Shown: positions 26,850-35,693 of the stretch, in pieces
How positions within the stretch are numbered: position 1 is the stretch's first letter
How the letters are laid out: each line of letters starts with the position of its first letter
The notes under the pieces: model-generated
Database searches by the model: none
The model's input: only the letters and a program-made list of their open reading frames with translations
Told to the model about the DNA's origin: nothing
Assembly (NCBI RefSeq): GCF_021568905.1
Contig: NZ_JAKGSB010000005.1
Location: 124,001-188,000, forward strand
From: Zavarzinia marina
Lineage (GTDB): Bacteria; Pseudomonadota; Alphaproteobacteria; Zavarziniales; Zavarziniaceae
Direction: 5' to 3'
DNA length: 64,000 nucleotides
Program-made: the position numbers and the translations under genes

Positions 26850-27195
26850 ATATAAAAAGATAGTGGTTGATGGTTGATGCCTGTGGATGACGGGGGTTTC
26901 CGGTGGTGCACGGGTTTTTCCCCAGATCCAGGCCGAACCGGCGGTGTCGCTCCTTCACTAGTGGTTAAACGCCCCGAAGTCGAGTGTTGGACGGCGGCGC
27001 GGTTCCGGGGATTATGGGGATAACGGCGGGCGGGCGCGCCCACGTTATCGGATGCGGAACCCATGCCCACAGGCTGGCGACAAATCCTTCCTCAAGGGGG
27101 TTTTCAGTTGATCGAGAAGATCGTCGAAACCGTGAACGCGGCGGCGCTCGCCGAAGAGGGCGAGTCGCCCACCCAATCCCCGCTATCCACAGCGG
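26834..27195. other. Candidate chromosomal replication origin (oriC)
   Basis: The gap between hemE (leftward) and the dikinase regulator (rightward) is the oriC position known for Caulobacter and Rickettsia (RP001-hemE-hemH-RP883). It holds an AT-rich stretch at about 26834-26880 (melting region). Three 8-of-9 matches to the DnaA box TTATCCACA follow: 26882-26890 (minus), 27015-27023 (minus) and 27183-27191 (plus, in the regulator gene). Perfect boxes are absent and no clear CtrA pair (TTAA-N7-TTAA) is seen; one TTAA half-site lies at 26965. The parS sites are 7-9 kb away. Exact limits are inferred. Confidence 0.68.
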
Positions 27196-28016
27196 AGGGG
27201 GTGAAGCGCCTGCACCTCTATCTGATCTCGGACGCGACCGGCGAGACCCTGAGTTCCGTCGCCAAGGCGGCGATGTCGCAATTCCCCGATGTCGCGGCCA
27301 TGCTGCATGTCAGCTTCATGGTGCGCACCCGCAACCAGATCGAACGCGCCCTCGACATGGCGTCCTCGACCGGCGGCATCATCCTCTACACCCTGGTGAA
27401 CACGGACCTGCGCCTGGCGGTCGACGAGGGTGCCCTCGCCCGTCAGGTGCCGGTCATCAATGTTCTCGATCCCGTGATCCAGAGTCTCGCGACCTATCTC
27501 GGCACGCCCGCCAGTGCCCTGCCCGGGCGCCAGCATGCCCTCGATGCCGAATACTTCCGCCGGATCGAGGCGATGAACTACACGCTCGCCCATGATGACG
27601 GCCAGAACCCCCAGGGCCTCCACGAGGCCGATGTCATCCTCGTCGGCGTCTCCCGCACCTCGAAGACGCCGACGGCGGTCTATCTCGCCAATCGCGGCAT
27701 CAAGGCGGCGAATATCCCGGTGGTGCCGGGCGTGCCGCTGCCGCCCGAATTGTTCCAGGCGACGGAGCCGCTGGTGGTCGGCCTGACCACGGCGCCCGAT
27801 CGCCTGGTGCAGATCCGCCGCCACCGCATGATCCTGCTCGGCCAGAACAGCGACACGGATTATGTCGACATCGACGCGATCGGCCAGGAACTGACCGATG
27901 CCCGCCGTCTCTTCGTCAAGCATGGCTGGCCGGTGATCGACGTCTCGCGCCGCTCGATCGAGGAGACGTCGGCCGCGATCCTCAATCTCTACTACGACCG
28001 GCTGAATCTGATGTAG
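27108..28016 (+). CDS. Pyruvate phosphate dikinase / PEP synthase regulatory protein (kinase-phosphorylase)
   Basis: The roughly 302-residue bifunctional protein phosphorylates and dephosphorylates PPDK or PEP synthase. It has LYLISDATGETLSSV, VDEGALARQVPVINVLDP, a P-loop-like GVSRTSKTPTAVYLANRG (about residue 180) and NIPVVPGVPLPPELF. A TTG at 27108, 7 bases after AAGGGGG (27094-27100), is the best start. ATG 27063 lacks a site, and GTG 27201 has a purine run with no spacing. This is the RP001 homologue beside oriC. Which dikinase it regulates cannot be told. Confidence 0.9.
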   Translation: MIEKIVETVNAAALAEEGESPTQSPLSTAEGVKRLHLYLISDATGETLSSVAKAAMSQFPDVAAMLHVSFMVRTRNQIERALDMASSTGGIILYTLVNTDLRLAVDEGALARQVPVINVLDPVIQSLATYLGTPASALPGRQHALDAEYFRRIEAMNYTLAHDDGQNPQGLHEADVILVGVSRTSKTPTAVYLANRGIKAANIPVVPGVPLPPELFQATEPLVVGLTTAPDRLVQIRRHRMILLGQNSDTDYVDIDAIGQELTDARRLFVKHGWPVIDVSRRSIEETSAAILNLYYDRLNLM

Positions 28017-28035
28017 CGGATCCGACGCGGGGGCT

Positions 28036-29127
28036 TCAGGCCGCCGGCCGGGCCCAGGCGAAGGGCAGGAAACCGGGCAGGTCGGGCACCGGATCGGCTT
28101 CCATCGCCTCGACCTGGCCGGTGGCCGGGACCTTGACGATCCATTCGTCGACGATCTCCAGCCAGGGCTGGCGCAGCAGGCGGTCGCCGTCGCTGCGCCG
28201 CTTGCCGCGGGCCGGCGCCGACCGGGCGAAATCGACGCGATAGACCACGATCGGGGCGTTGTGCTCGTCCCGCACCAGCGTATAGGGCGCGGCATCGGCG
28301 GCGCCGAAGGCCCGCGCCGTGCGCAGCAGGCGGGCCGCTTCCTCGGGTTCCAGGCGGATCAGCATGTATTGGGTGACCATCGGCCCGTCGTCCAGCAGGG
28401 TGATGCGGCAATCGTCCTGATTGGCCAGCATCACGCAGAACCGCGTGCCCGCCTTCGCCAGCATCTGGGCCGCCATGGCGGCCGCCGACTTCCGGCCCGA
28501 GGCGTTGCTGGGAAAGCCGAAATACTCGTAGAACTTCTCTTCGAGCGAGTCGGCGTAATCCTCGCCGCGCTCGAACAGGCGGCGCTCGACATAGCCGAGG
28601 TCGAGACCCATCTCGCGGATCGCATTGTCCGTCAGGCGCTCGATCTTCACGTGGACGTGGGACAGGCGGGGCGCCGTGCCGGGGGCCAGCCGCTCCCCCA
28701 GGATCGCATAGTCGATCGGCAGGATGCGGCGCAGCAGGTCGTCGCTCTCCGGCGAGGAGAGGTCGAGCATCTGGGGCGTGATCGTGTCGATCTGCACGTC
28801 CGAACTCATCTTCGCCAGGTTCTGCGGCGTGATCCGGTTCGATTTGCGCAGGCGGAAATGCTTGATCAGCGTCTCCGGCATCGGCTCGTCCAGCAGGATG
28901 ATGAAGGCCGTGTTCTGGTGGCGCTGCTCGCTGCGCGGCACGGCGCTGCCCGGCACCACCGCCTCGCGCTTCATGAAGGGATAGGGACGGCGCGCCCGGA
29001 TGAAGGCGAAATAGCTTTCGATCAGCGAATAGCCGATCAGAAACTCGGTCAGCTTGTGGCGGGCCGTGCTAAACCGGTCGGCAATGGGCGCGGCGTCGGC
29101 GCGCCCGATTTCTGTCATGTCGCTCAT
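28036..29127 (-). CDS. Unknown protein next to the origin
   Basis: The 363-residue product has no motif I recognise. It lacks a signal peptide and obvious membrane segments. An N-terminal helical region (LTEFLIGYSLIESYFAFIRA) precedes a run of conserved-looking segments (TAFIILLDEPMPETLIKHF, PRLSHVHVKIERL, YEYFGFPSNASGRKSAAAM). A beta-rich C-terminal half closes with PIVVYRVDF and LEIVDEWIVKVP. Codon use is like its neighbours, so it is a real gene. ATG 29127 precedes a second start MTEIG. It is convergent with the dikinase regulator and divergent from maf by 60 bases. Confidence 0.75.
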   Translation of the reverse strand: MSDMTEIGRADAAPIADRFSTARHKLTEFLIGYSLIESYFAFIRARRPYPFMKREAVVPGSAVPRSEQRHQNTAFIILLDEPMPETLIKHFRLRKSNRITPQNLAKMSSDVQIDTITPQMLDLSSPESDDLLRRILPIDYAILGERLAPGTAPRLSHVHVKIERLTDNAIREMGLDLGYVERRLFERGEDYADSLEEKFYEYFGFPSNASGRKSAAAMAAQMLAKAGTRFCVMLANQDDCRITLLDDGPMVTQYMLIRLEPEEAARLLRTARAFGAADAAPYTLVRDEHNAPIVVYRVDFARSAPARGKRRSDGDRLLRQPWLEIVDEWIVKVPATGQVEAMEADPVPDLPGFLPFAWARPAA

Positions 29128-29187
29128 CGCCGTTTCGGCAGTGCTCGTCCCGTTGCAAGGTCCCGTGAAACACTCCATAGAAATACC

Positions 29188-29832
29188 ATGTCGAATCGAC
29201 CCGTCCACAGCTTCGAAACGCCGCTCCTGCCCGCGGGGCGCGCGGTGATCCTCGCCTCCGGCAGCGTGACGCGCCGGCGCATGTTCGAGGCGGCGGGCGT
29301 TCCCGTCGGCATCGACGCCGCCAATGTCGACGAGGCGGAACTGAAGGCGTCCATGCGGGCCGACGGTGTGCCGCCCCGCGAAATGGCCGACATGCTGGCC
29401 GAAATCAAGGCGACCAAGGTTTCGCACCGCCATCGCGGCGCCCTGGTGATCGGCGCCGACCAGGTCCTCGTCGTGAACGGCGTCACCTTCGACAAGCCGG
29501 CGGACATGGACCACGCGCGGGCCCACCTGCGGGCGCTGCGCGGCAGGCGCCACGAGTTGATCTCCGCCGTCGTCGTCTGCGAGAACGGGGCCCCGGTCTG
29601 GCGCCACATGGCCAGCGCCAGCCTCGAGATGCGTCCCTGTTCGGATGATTTCATCGATGTCTATCTGGCGGCGGCGGGCGAGGCGGTGCTGACCTCCGTC
29701 GGCGCCTATCAGGTCGAGGGGCCGGGCATCCAGCTCTTCAACCGGATCGAGGGCGATCACTTCACCATTCTCGGCCTGCCGCTGCTCGCGGTGCTCGACT
29801 ATCTGCGCATCAGGGGCGCGATCGGCACATGA
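29188..29832 (+). CDS. maf: Maf family nucleoside triphosphate pyrophosphatase
   Basis: The 214-residue protein has the Maf fold: VILASGSVTRRRMFEAAGV replaces the usual LASASPRR, and it has VIGADQVLVVNG, TFDKPADMDHARAHLRALRGR and GAYQVEGPGIQLF. Members hydrolyse non-canonical or pyrimidine nucleoside triphosphates and affect septum formation. It is the first gene of a tight rightward run, maf-aroE-coaE-dnaQ. Its stop overlaps the aroE start (ATGA). Confidence 0.93.
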   Translation: MSNRPVHSFETPLLPAGRAVILASGSVTRRRMFEAAGVPVGIDAANVDEAELKASMRADGVPPREMADMLAEIKATKVSHRHRGALVIGADQVLVVNGVTFDKPADMDHARAHLRALRGRRHELISAVVVCENGAPVWRHMASASLEMRPCSDDFIDVYLAAAGEAVLTSVGAYQVEGPGIQLFNRIEGDHFTILGLPLLAVLDYLRIRGAIGT

Positions 29833-30665
29833 CGATCAGCGGCAGGGCGAAACTGGCCGGCGTCATGGGCTGGCCCGTCGGCCATTCCCGCTCGCCGCGG
29901 CTGCACGGCTATTGGCTCGACCTTCACGGCATCGACGGCGCCTATGTGCCGCTCGCGGTCCGGCCCGGCGATCTCGGGCCGGCGCTGCGCGCCCTGCCCA
30001 AGCTCGGCTTTCGCGGCTGTAACCTGACGGTTCCCCACAAGGAAGACGCCTTGTCGATCGTCGACCGGGTGGACGACACGGCCCGCCGGATCGGCGCCGT
30101 CAACACGGTGGTGGTCGAAGCGGACGGCACGCTGACCGGCCACAATACGGATGCGCCGGGTTTCATCGCCAATCTGCGGCAGGGCGCGCCGGACCTCGCC
30201 CTCGACGGCGCGACGGCCATGGTGGTCGGCGCCGGCGGGGCCGCGCGCGGCGTCGTCGCCGGCCTGGTCGAGGCGGGCGTCGTCCAGATCCGTCTCGCCA
30301 ACCGCAGCCCGGACAAGGCCCATGCGCTGTGCCGGGCCTTCGATCCCTATGTCGTGGCCATGCCCTGGGACGAGCGCGGCGACCATCTCGACGACATCGA
30401 CCTGCTGGTCAATGCCACCAGTCTCGGCATGACCGGGCAGCCGGCGCTGGATCTCCCCCTCGACGGTCTGTCCCGCCGTGCCGTCGTGACCGATATCGTC
30501 TATGCCCCGCTCGAGACCGACCTGCTGGCCCGGGCAAGAGCGCGCGGCAATCCGGTGGTCGACGGTCTCGGCATGCTGCTGCATCAGGCCGTGCCGGGCT
30601 TCGAGGCTTGGTTCGGCCTCCGCCCCGAAGTGACGGAGGCATTGCGCCGCCATGTCCTCGCCTAA
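29829..30665 (+). CDS. aroE: Shikimate dehydrogenase
   Basis: The 278-residue enzyme reduces 3-dehydroshikimate with NADPH. It has MGWPVGHSRSPRLHG with the substrate serines, NLTVPHKEDAL with the catalytic lysine near residue 66, TDAPGF with the conserved Asp, a Rossmann VVGAGGAARGVV, and NATSLGM. It overlaps maf by 4 bases and coaE by 14 bases, so translation is coupled. Confidence 0.96.
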   Translation: MTISGRAKLAGVMGWPVGHSRSPRLHGYWLDLHGIDGAYVPLAVRPGDLGPALRALPKLGFRGCNLTVPHKEDALSIVDRVDDTARRIGAVNTVVVEADGTLTGHNTDAPGFIANLRQGAPDLALDGATAMVVGAGGAARGVVAGLVEAGVVQIRLANRSPDKAHALCRAFDPYVVAMPWDERGDHLDDIDLLVNATSLGMTGQPALDLPLDGLSRRAVVTDIVYAPLETDLLARARARGNPVVDGLGMLLHQAVPGFEAWFGLRPEVTEALRRHVLA

Positions 30666-31308
30666 AGGATCCCTGGCGGAAGGCCGTCCCATCATCCTCG
30701 CCCTGACCGGCTCGATCGGCATGGGCAAGAGCGAGACGGCGCGCATGTTCCGTGCCCTCGACATTCCGGTCTATGACGCCGATGCCTCGGTCCACGCCCT
30801 CTATGACGTCGGGGGCAAGGCGGTCGCCCCGATCGGCGAGGCCTTTCCGGGCACCGTGCGCGACGGCGCTGTCGACCGTGCCCTGCTGTCCCGGGAACTC
30901 GCCGGCGACACGACGGCCTGGAAGAGGCTCGAGGCGATCATCCACCCCCTGGTCGGCGAGGTGCAGCGCGACTTCCTGGTGGCGGAAATCGGGAAGGGCA
31001 CGCCCCTCGTCGTCATGGACGTGCCCCTGCTGTTCGAGACCAATGGTCATCATCGGGCGGACTACGTCGCCGTCGTCTCGGCGCCCGAACATGTTCAGCG
31101 CAAGCGCGTGCTCGAACGTCCCGGCATGACCGAGGAAAAGCTGGACGAGATCATGGCCCGCCAGCTCCACGACGATCACAAGCGCGCCAGGGCGGATTTC
31201 GTCATCCCGACCGACCGGGGTCTCGACGTCGCGCGCGAGCATGTGGCGGCGATCGTTCGTATACTGCTGACCGATCCCCCGGCCAAACAGGCGGAAAGGC
31301 TGCCCTGA
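30652..31308 (+). CDS. coaE: Dephospho-CoA kinase
   Basis: The 218-residue enzyme makes coenzyme A from dephospho-CoA and ATP. Its P-loop TGSIGMGKSE is at residues 19-28, followed by VYDADASVHALYD, IHPLVGEVQRDF and DVPLLFET. ATG 30652 adds a short tail of about 12 residues before the conserved strand. It overlaps aroE by 14 bases and ends where dnaQ starts (TGATG). Confidence 0.95.
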   Translation: MSSPKGSLAEGRPIILALTGSIGMGKSETARMFRALDIPVYDADASVHALYDVGGKAVAPIGEAFPGTVRDGAVDRALLSRELAGDTTAWKRLEAIIHPLVGEVQRDFLVAEIGKGTPLVVMDVPLLFETNGHHRADYVAVVSAPEHVQRKRVLERPGMTEEKLDEIMARQLHDDHKRARADFVIPTDRGLDVAREHVAAIVRILLTDPPAKQAERLP

Positions 31309-31976
31309 TGCGCGAGATCGTGCTCGATACCGAAACCACGGGCTTCGAATATGCCGGCGACGACCGTATCGTCGAAATCGGCTGCATCGAACTGGTGAAC
31401 CACGTCCCGACCGGCCGCTTCTTCCAGCGCTACGTCAATCCGCAGCGCGAAATGTCGGAAGGGGCGCGCAACGTCACCGGCATCACCGACGAATTCCTGG
31501 CGGACAAGCCGCTGTTCGCCGATGTCGCCGACGATTTTCTCGATTTCATCGGCGATGCGCCCTTCGTCATCCACAATGCCGCCTTCGACATCGGCTTTCT
31601 GAACGCGGAATTGGGGCGCCTGGGGCGCGAGGGCTTCCCGATGGAACGCGCCGTCGACACGGTGCTGATCGCGCGGCGGAAATTCCCGGGCGCGCCCGCC
31701 AGCCTGGACGCGCTGTGCAAGCGCTTCGACATCGACCTGTCGCGCCGCGACAAGCACGGCGCCGTCCTCGACTGCGAATTGCTGGCGGCGGTCTATCTGG
31801 AATTGCTGGGCGGGCGTCAGCAGGGCTTCGCCCTGGTGCGCGCCGGCTCGATCCGGGTCGAGGCGCGGGATAAACTCATCCGCCCGGCGCGGCCCCATGC
31901 CGCCAGCCCGGAAGAGCTGGAAGCCCATGCCGCCATGATCGCCGAGATCAAGGAAGCGATCTGGACGGCGGAATAG
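31308..31976 (+). CDS. dnaQ: DNA polymerase III epsilon subunit (proofreading exonuclease)
   Basis: The 222-residue 3'-5' exonuclease is of the DEDDh type. It has LDTETTGFEY (Asp7, Glu9), HNAAFDIGFLN with the third acidic residue, and DKHGAVLDCELLA with the histidine and last aspartate. The short C-terminal part after about residue 175 should bind the polymerase alpha subunit. It overlaps the coaE stop by one base and ends the maf-aroE-coaE-dnaQ run, converging on secB. Confidence 0.95.
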   Translation: MREIVLDTETTGFEYAGDDRIVEIGCIELVNHVPTGRFFQRYVNPQREMSEGARNVTGITDEFLADKPLFADVADDFLDFIGDAPFVIHNAAFDIGFLNAELGRLGREGFPMERAVDTVLIARRKFPGAPASLDALCKRFDIDLSRRDKHGAVLDCELLAAVYLELLGGRQQGFALVRAGSIRVEARDKLIRPARPHAASPEELEAHAAMIAEIKEAIWTAE

Positions 31977-32000
31977 GCCCCGCCGTCCCGTCGGGCGTGT

Positions 32001-32504
32001 TTACTGCTGTTCCTGCTGCTGCTGGGCCGCCTGCTGCTGGCGCGCCAGGTGCTGGCGGTAGAGGGCGACGAAATCGATCGGGTCGAGCAGCAGCGGCGGG
32101 AAGCCGCCGTCGCGGGTGACGTCGGCGATGATGCGGCGCGCGAAGGGGAACAGCACGCGCGGGCATTCGATCAGGCACAGCGGCTGCAGCGCGTCCGCCG
32201 GCACGTTCTTCACCAGGAAGATGCCGGAATAGACCAGCTCGACCACGAAGGCGGGCTTGCCTTCAGGATCGGCGGCATTGGCGCGGATACGCAGTTCGAC
32301 CTCGAAACGGTCTTCCGGCAGGCGGCGGGCCTGGACGTCGACACCGATGTCGATCTTGGGCTGCTGGCTGAGCGCCAGGCTGGCGGGCGCGCCCGGATTC
32401 TCGAACGAGAGATCGCGCACATATTGCGCGATCACCGAGAACTGCACGGGCTCGCCCTGGGCCTGCGCCTGATCCTGGCCGTTGGCGGTGGGTGTGTCGG
32501 TCAT
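32001..32504 (-). CDS. secB: Protein-export chaperone SecB
   Basis: The 167-residue cytosolic chaperone holds preproteins for SecA. It has FSVIAQYVRDLSFENPGAP, a long strand with KPAFVVELVYSGIF, CPRVLFPFARRIIADVTRDGGFPPLLLDPIDF, and a Gln-rich C-terminal tail. It is convergent with dnaQ and divergent from the Tim44-like gene. Confidence 0.96.
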   Translation of the reverse strand: MTDTPTANGQDQAQAQGEPVQFSVIAQYVRDLSFENPGAPASLALSQQPKIDIGVDVQARRLPEDRFEVELRIRANAADPEGKPAFVVELVYSGIFLVKNVPADALQPLCLIECPRVLFPFARRIIADVTRDGGFPPLLLDPIDFVALYRQHLARQQQAAQQQQEQQ

Positions 32505-32715
32505 GGCTCGATCCCTGAAAAAGCGGCCCCTCCGCTACCACAGGCACGCGAAGCGAACAAGCGCGCCCTGCCCGTGGGTCGGTGCCCGGCCTTGGAATCC
32601 GCCGCCCGCGCGCCTATTTCCAGGGAAGGAACCTCATTTCTGGATTCGGTCGGGGCCTGCGTCTATGCTGGCCTCGACCCCGAACACGGCGCCGGGCGCC
32701 GGGAAAAGCTGTCGA

Positions 32716-33405
32716 ATGGCCGGTTTCGAGTATCTGGATATTCTCTTTCTCGCGGTGGTGGCCGGTTTCATCGGCTTCCGCCTGTGGAGCGTGCTCGGCC
32801 AGCGCACGGGCGAGGAACAGCAGCGCGATCCCTTCACCCGCCCCCGGTCCGAGCCGCCGCGCTCCGGCCCCACGCCACCCGCGCCCGAGGACCGGGTGGT
32901 GCCCCTGCCGGGCCGCCAGCCCCAGACCGACGCGGAAATCGCCGCCCGCACGGGCCCGAACCTGACCGAGATCCGCATCGCCGACCGCAATTTCGAACCG
33001 GACTCCTTCCTGGCCGGCGCGCGCTATGCCTATGAGATGATCGTCGGCGCCTTCGCCCGGGGCGACGAGGAAACACTGGCGCCGCTGGTGGCGCCGGACG
33101 TCATGGCCGGGTTCTCCAAGGTCATCGCCGACCGCCGCGCCACCGGCAAGACCGCCGAGCATCAGCTCGCCGCCCTGAAGTCCGCCACCATCGAAAAGGC
33201 GGTGATGAAGGGCCGCATCGCCGAGATCACGGTGCGCTTCATGGCCGAGGGCACCTCGGTCGTGCGTGACGCGGAAGGTCGCGTGGTCGAAGGTCATCCG
33301 ACCGCCGTGCGCGACATGATCGACGTCTGGACCTTCGCCCGCGACACCCGCAGCCGCGATCCGAACTGGCAGTTGATCGCGACCGCGGCCGGCGCCGAAG
33401 CCTGA
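32716..33405 (+). CDS. Tim44/TimA-like membrane-associated protein
   Basis: The 229-residue protein has one N-terminal membrane segment (FLAVVAGFIGFRLWSVL), a Pro/Arg-rich linker and a C-terminal Tim44 domain. The domain includes FLAGARYAYEMIVGAFARGD, LAPLVAPDVMAGF, ITVRFMAEGTSVV and WTFARDTRSRDPNWQLIAT. Tim44-like proteins are found upstream of mltA in many alphaproteobacteria. The role is not fully established, though a function in the cell envelope is assumed. A GGGAAAAG stretch lies before the ATG at 32716. Confidence 0.92.
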   Translation: MAGFEYLDILFLAVVAGFIGFRLWSVLGQRTGEEQQRDPFTRPRSEPPRSGPTPPAPEDRVVPLPGRQPQTDAEIAARTGPNLTEIRIADRNFEPDSFLAGARYAYEMIVGAFARGDEETLAPLVAPDVMAGFSKVIADRRATGKTAEHQLAALKSATIEKAVMKGRIAEITVRFMAEGTSVVRDAEGRVVEGHPTAVRDMIDVWTFARDTRSRDPNWQLIATAAGAEA

Positions 33406-33424
33406 CCCGTCCGCCCGTCGCATC

Positions 33425-34648
33425 ATGGCCCGCCGTTCGCCGCTACCGGCCCTTGCCGCCGGCGCCGTCGCGGTGGCCGCCGCCCTTGCCGTCGCCCTCT
33501 GTCTCGCGCCCGAACACGCGGCGCCGCCCGCACCGCCGGATCGTCTGGTCCTGATACCGGCCGGTTTCGCCGATCTGCCGGGCTGGGACGAGGATCGCCT
33601 GGACGAAGCCTGGCCGGCGTTCCGCCTGTCCTGCGCGCGCCTCTTGCGGCGAAAGCCCGAAACCGGTCTCGGCATCGCCGGCACCGTCGCCGACTGGACC
33701 CCGGCCTGCACCGAGGCCCAGGCGATCGAGGCGCCGGATGCCGCCCTGGTGCGCCGTTTCCTCGAAGATCGCTTCCGCCCGGTCCAGGCCCTGAACGGCG
33801 ACGCCGCCGAAGGCCTGTTCACCGGCTATTACGAGCCGGAACTCCTCGGCGCGCGGAAAGCGGACGCGGTCAACCGGACCCCGCTCTACCGCCGGCCGGA
33901 CGATCTGGTGCAGGTCGACCTCGGCGCCTTCAGCCCGGATTTCAAGGGCCGGCGCGTCGCCGGGCGCGTGGTCGACGGCCATCTGAAACCCTATGAGGAC
34001 CGCGCCGCCATCACCGCCGGCGCGCTCGACGGCAAGGGGCTGGAATTGGCCTGGGTCGCCTCGCCGGTCGATGCCTTCTTTCTCGAGATCCAGGGTTCGG
34101 GCCGGGTGCGTTTCGCCGACGGCGGCATCATGCGTGTCGGCTATGCCGGGCAGAATGGCCACGCCTATGTGGCGCTCGGCAAGGTGATGATCGAGGACGG
34201 CATGCTGGAGCGCGGCAAGGTCACGCTGCAGTCGATCAAGGATTGGCTGAACGGCCATCCGGATCAGGCGGCGGCGCTGATGAACCGCAACCCGTCCTAT
34301 GTCTTCTTCCGTGATCTTGGTGACGGTGCCGGGCCGATCGGGGCGCAGGGCGTCGCGCTGACGCCGGGCCGCTCGCTCGCGGTCGATCGCAAGTTCTATC
34401 CCATGGGCGTGCCGGTCTGGCTCGACGCCACGCTGCCGCCGGCGGGCGACGAAGCGCCGGCGCCGTACCGCCGCCTGATGGTGGCGCAGGATACCGGCGG
34501 CGCCATTCGCGGGCCGGTGCGCGGCGACGTCTTCTTCGGCGCTGGCGCCGAGGCGGAACGCCTGGCGGGCGCCATGAAACAGCAGGGCCGCCTGTGGTTC
34601 CTGCTGCCGGCGCCGGTCGCGGCGGCATTGGCGGAACCCGCGTCGTGA
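33425..34648 (+). CDS. mltA: Murein transglycosylase A
   Basis: The 407-residue lytic transglycosylase cleaves peptidoglycan to anhydromuramyl products. It has an N-terminal membrane or signal segment (AAGAVAVAAALAVALCLA), FTGYYEPELLGA, the MltA core AWVASPVDAFFLEIQGSGRV, GYAGQNGHAYVALGK, and a 3D domain MVAQDTGGAIRGPVRGDVFFG with the catalytic aspartate. A Cys at about residue 26 in VALCLA is not a clear lipobox, so lipid anchoring is uncertain. It overlaps the Smr gene by 4 bases. Confidence 0.94.
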   Translation: MARRSPLPALAAGAVAVAAALAVALCLAPEHAAPPAPPDRLVLIPAGFADLPGWDEDRLDEAWPAFRLSCARLLRRKPETGLGIAGTVADWTPACTEAQAIEAPDAALVRRFLEDRFRPVQALNGDAAEGLFTGYYEPELLGARKADAVNRTPLYRRPDDLVQVDLGAFSPDFKGRRVAGRVVDGHLKPYEDRAAITAGALDGKGLELAWVASPVDAFFLEIQGSGRVRFADGGIMRVGYAGQNGHAYVALGKVMIEDGMLERGKVTLQSIKDWLNGHPDQAAALMNRNPSYVFFRDLGDGAGPIGAQGVALTPGRSLAVDRKFYPMGVPVWLDATLPPAGDEAPAPYRRLMVAQDTGGAIRGPVRGDVFFGAGAEAERLAGAMKQQGRLWFLLPAPVAAALAEPAS

Positions 34649-35217
34649 GCACGAGGAAGCCCCGGCCGATGAAGGGGCCGCGCGGCATGTTCCCCGGCCG
34701 CGCCCCGACGGAGGCGGAAAAAACCCTGTTCGAGACGGCGATGAAGGGTGTCGCGCCGATCGCCAGCGGCAAGGTCGCGCCGGCCCTGGCGCCCCTGCCC
34801 GGCGCCCGCCCGCGCCGGGTGGTCAGCCCGGAGGAGGTCCTGCCCACGGGCGAGGCCCCGGCGCCGGGCCTTCGCATCCACAATATGGATGGCGCCAAGC
34901 AGCGCCGGCTGGTGCGCGGCGAACTGCCGATCGAGGCCCGCCTCGATCTCCACGGCCTGACTCAGGAGATGGCCCACCGCGCCCTCGACCGCTTCATCGT
35001 GCAATGCCACGGCGCCGGCCTGCGCTCGGTCCTGGTCATCACCGGCCGTGGCCGCGGCCCGATCGAGGAGGCGCCGAACGGCGTCCTCTATCAGATGGTG
35101 CCGCGCTGGCTGAACGCGCCGGCCCATGGCCACCGCGTGCTCGGCTGGCATCCGGCCCAGCGCCAGCACGGCGGCGACGGCGCGCTCTATGTCGTGCTGC
35201 GCCGTCCCCGCGACTGA
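34645..35217 (+). CDS. Smr/MutS2-domain protein
   Basis: The 190-residue protein starts at a GTG overlapping the mltA stop (GTGA). After a basic, Pro-rich N-terminal region it has an Smr domain: ARLDLHGLTQEMAHRALDRF, SVLVITGRGRG and ALYVVLRRP. Smr domains nick branched or other DNA or RNA. The last residues PRD end the frame. It is probably translated together with mltA. Confidence 0.88.
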   Translation: MSTRKPRPMKGPRGMFPGRAPTEAEKTLFETAMKGVAPIASGKVAPALAPLPGARPRRVVSPEEVLPTGEAPAPGLRIHNMDGAKQRRLVRGELPIEARLDLHGLTQEMAHRALDRFIVQCHGAGLRSVLVITGRGRGPIEEAPNGVLYQMVPRWLNAPAHGHRVLGWHPAQRQHGGDGALYVVLRRPRD

Positions 35218-35219
35218 CT

Positions 35220-35693
35220 TCAGGGAAAGCGCACCACCGGGCCCTCGGGCGTCTCGCCGGGCGGCAGGGCTTCGGGCGCCGGTTCGCCCGCCGGGCCGAG
35301 GGCGGTGACATAGGCGTGGATGGCACGGAGGTCCGCCTCGCTCATGGCGCGGAGGTTGAACCAGGGCATGGGCGGGCGCGTGGTCAGGTGGCGGGCGTGG
35401 CCGACCCATTCGTCTTCCGTCATGGCGGCCAGCAGCAGGCGCAGGTTGGTGGCATAGGTGGTGCCCCAGGGCCCCGACAGACCGAGACGGTCGCCGGTCA
35501 GCCATAGGGATTCGTCGATGGCCCCTGCGGCGGGACCGAAGCCCGGCGTGTGGCAGTCGTTGCAGCCGGCGACACGGACCAGATAGCGGCCACGGGCGAC
35601 CGGATCGCTCGGATCCGTGGTCGGGGCGGCCAGGGTCGCGGCACCGGCCAGGGCGATCATCGCCGTGAGGCCGACAAGATGGGGGAAGCGCAT
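35220..35693 (-). CDS. Class I c-type cytochrome
   Basis: The 157-residue protein has an N-terminal signal peptide ending in LAAP, then the haem motif GCNDCHTP (CxxCH). The downstream MPWFNLRAMSEADLRAIHAYV should supply the methionine ligand. It is exported to the periplasm; the electron partner is unknown. The start ATG at 35693 is chosen as the beginning of the signal peptide. It is convergent with the Smr gene at a 2-base gap. Confidence 0.88.
   Translation of the reverse strand: MRFPHLVGLTAMIALAGAATLAAPTTDPSDPVARGRYLVRVAGCNDCHTPGFGPAAGAIDESLWLTGDRLGLSGPWGTTYATNLRLLLAAMTEDEWVGHARHLTTRPPMPWFNLRAMSEADLRAIHAYVTALGPAGEPAPEALPPGETPEGPVVRFP

Noticed and set aside
26955-26970. A CtrA binding pair at the origin
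   Set aside because: Only one TTAA half is present; the second half of TTAA-N7-TTAA is missing.
27063-27108. ATG 27063 as the start of the dikinase regulator
   Set aside because: It has no ribosome binding site and would place coding sequence over more of the presumed origin. TTG 27108 has AAGGGGG at ideal spacing.
29150-29175. A fourth parS site near maf
   Set aside because: The sequence GTCCCGTGAAACA matches only one half; the other half has several mismatches.
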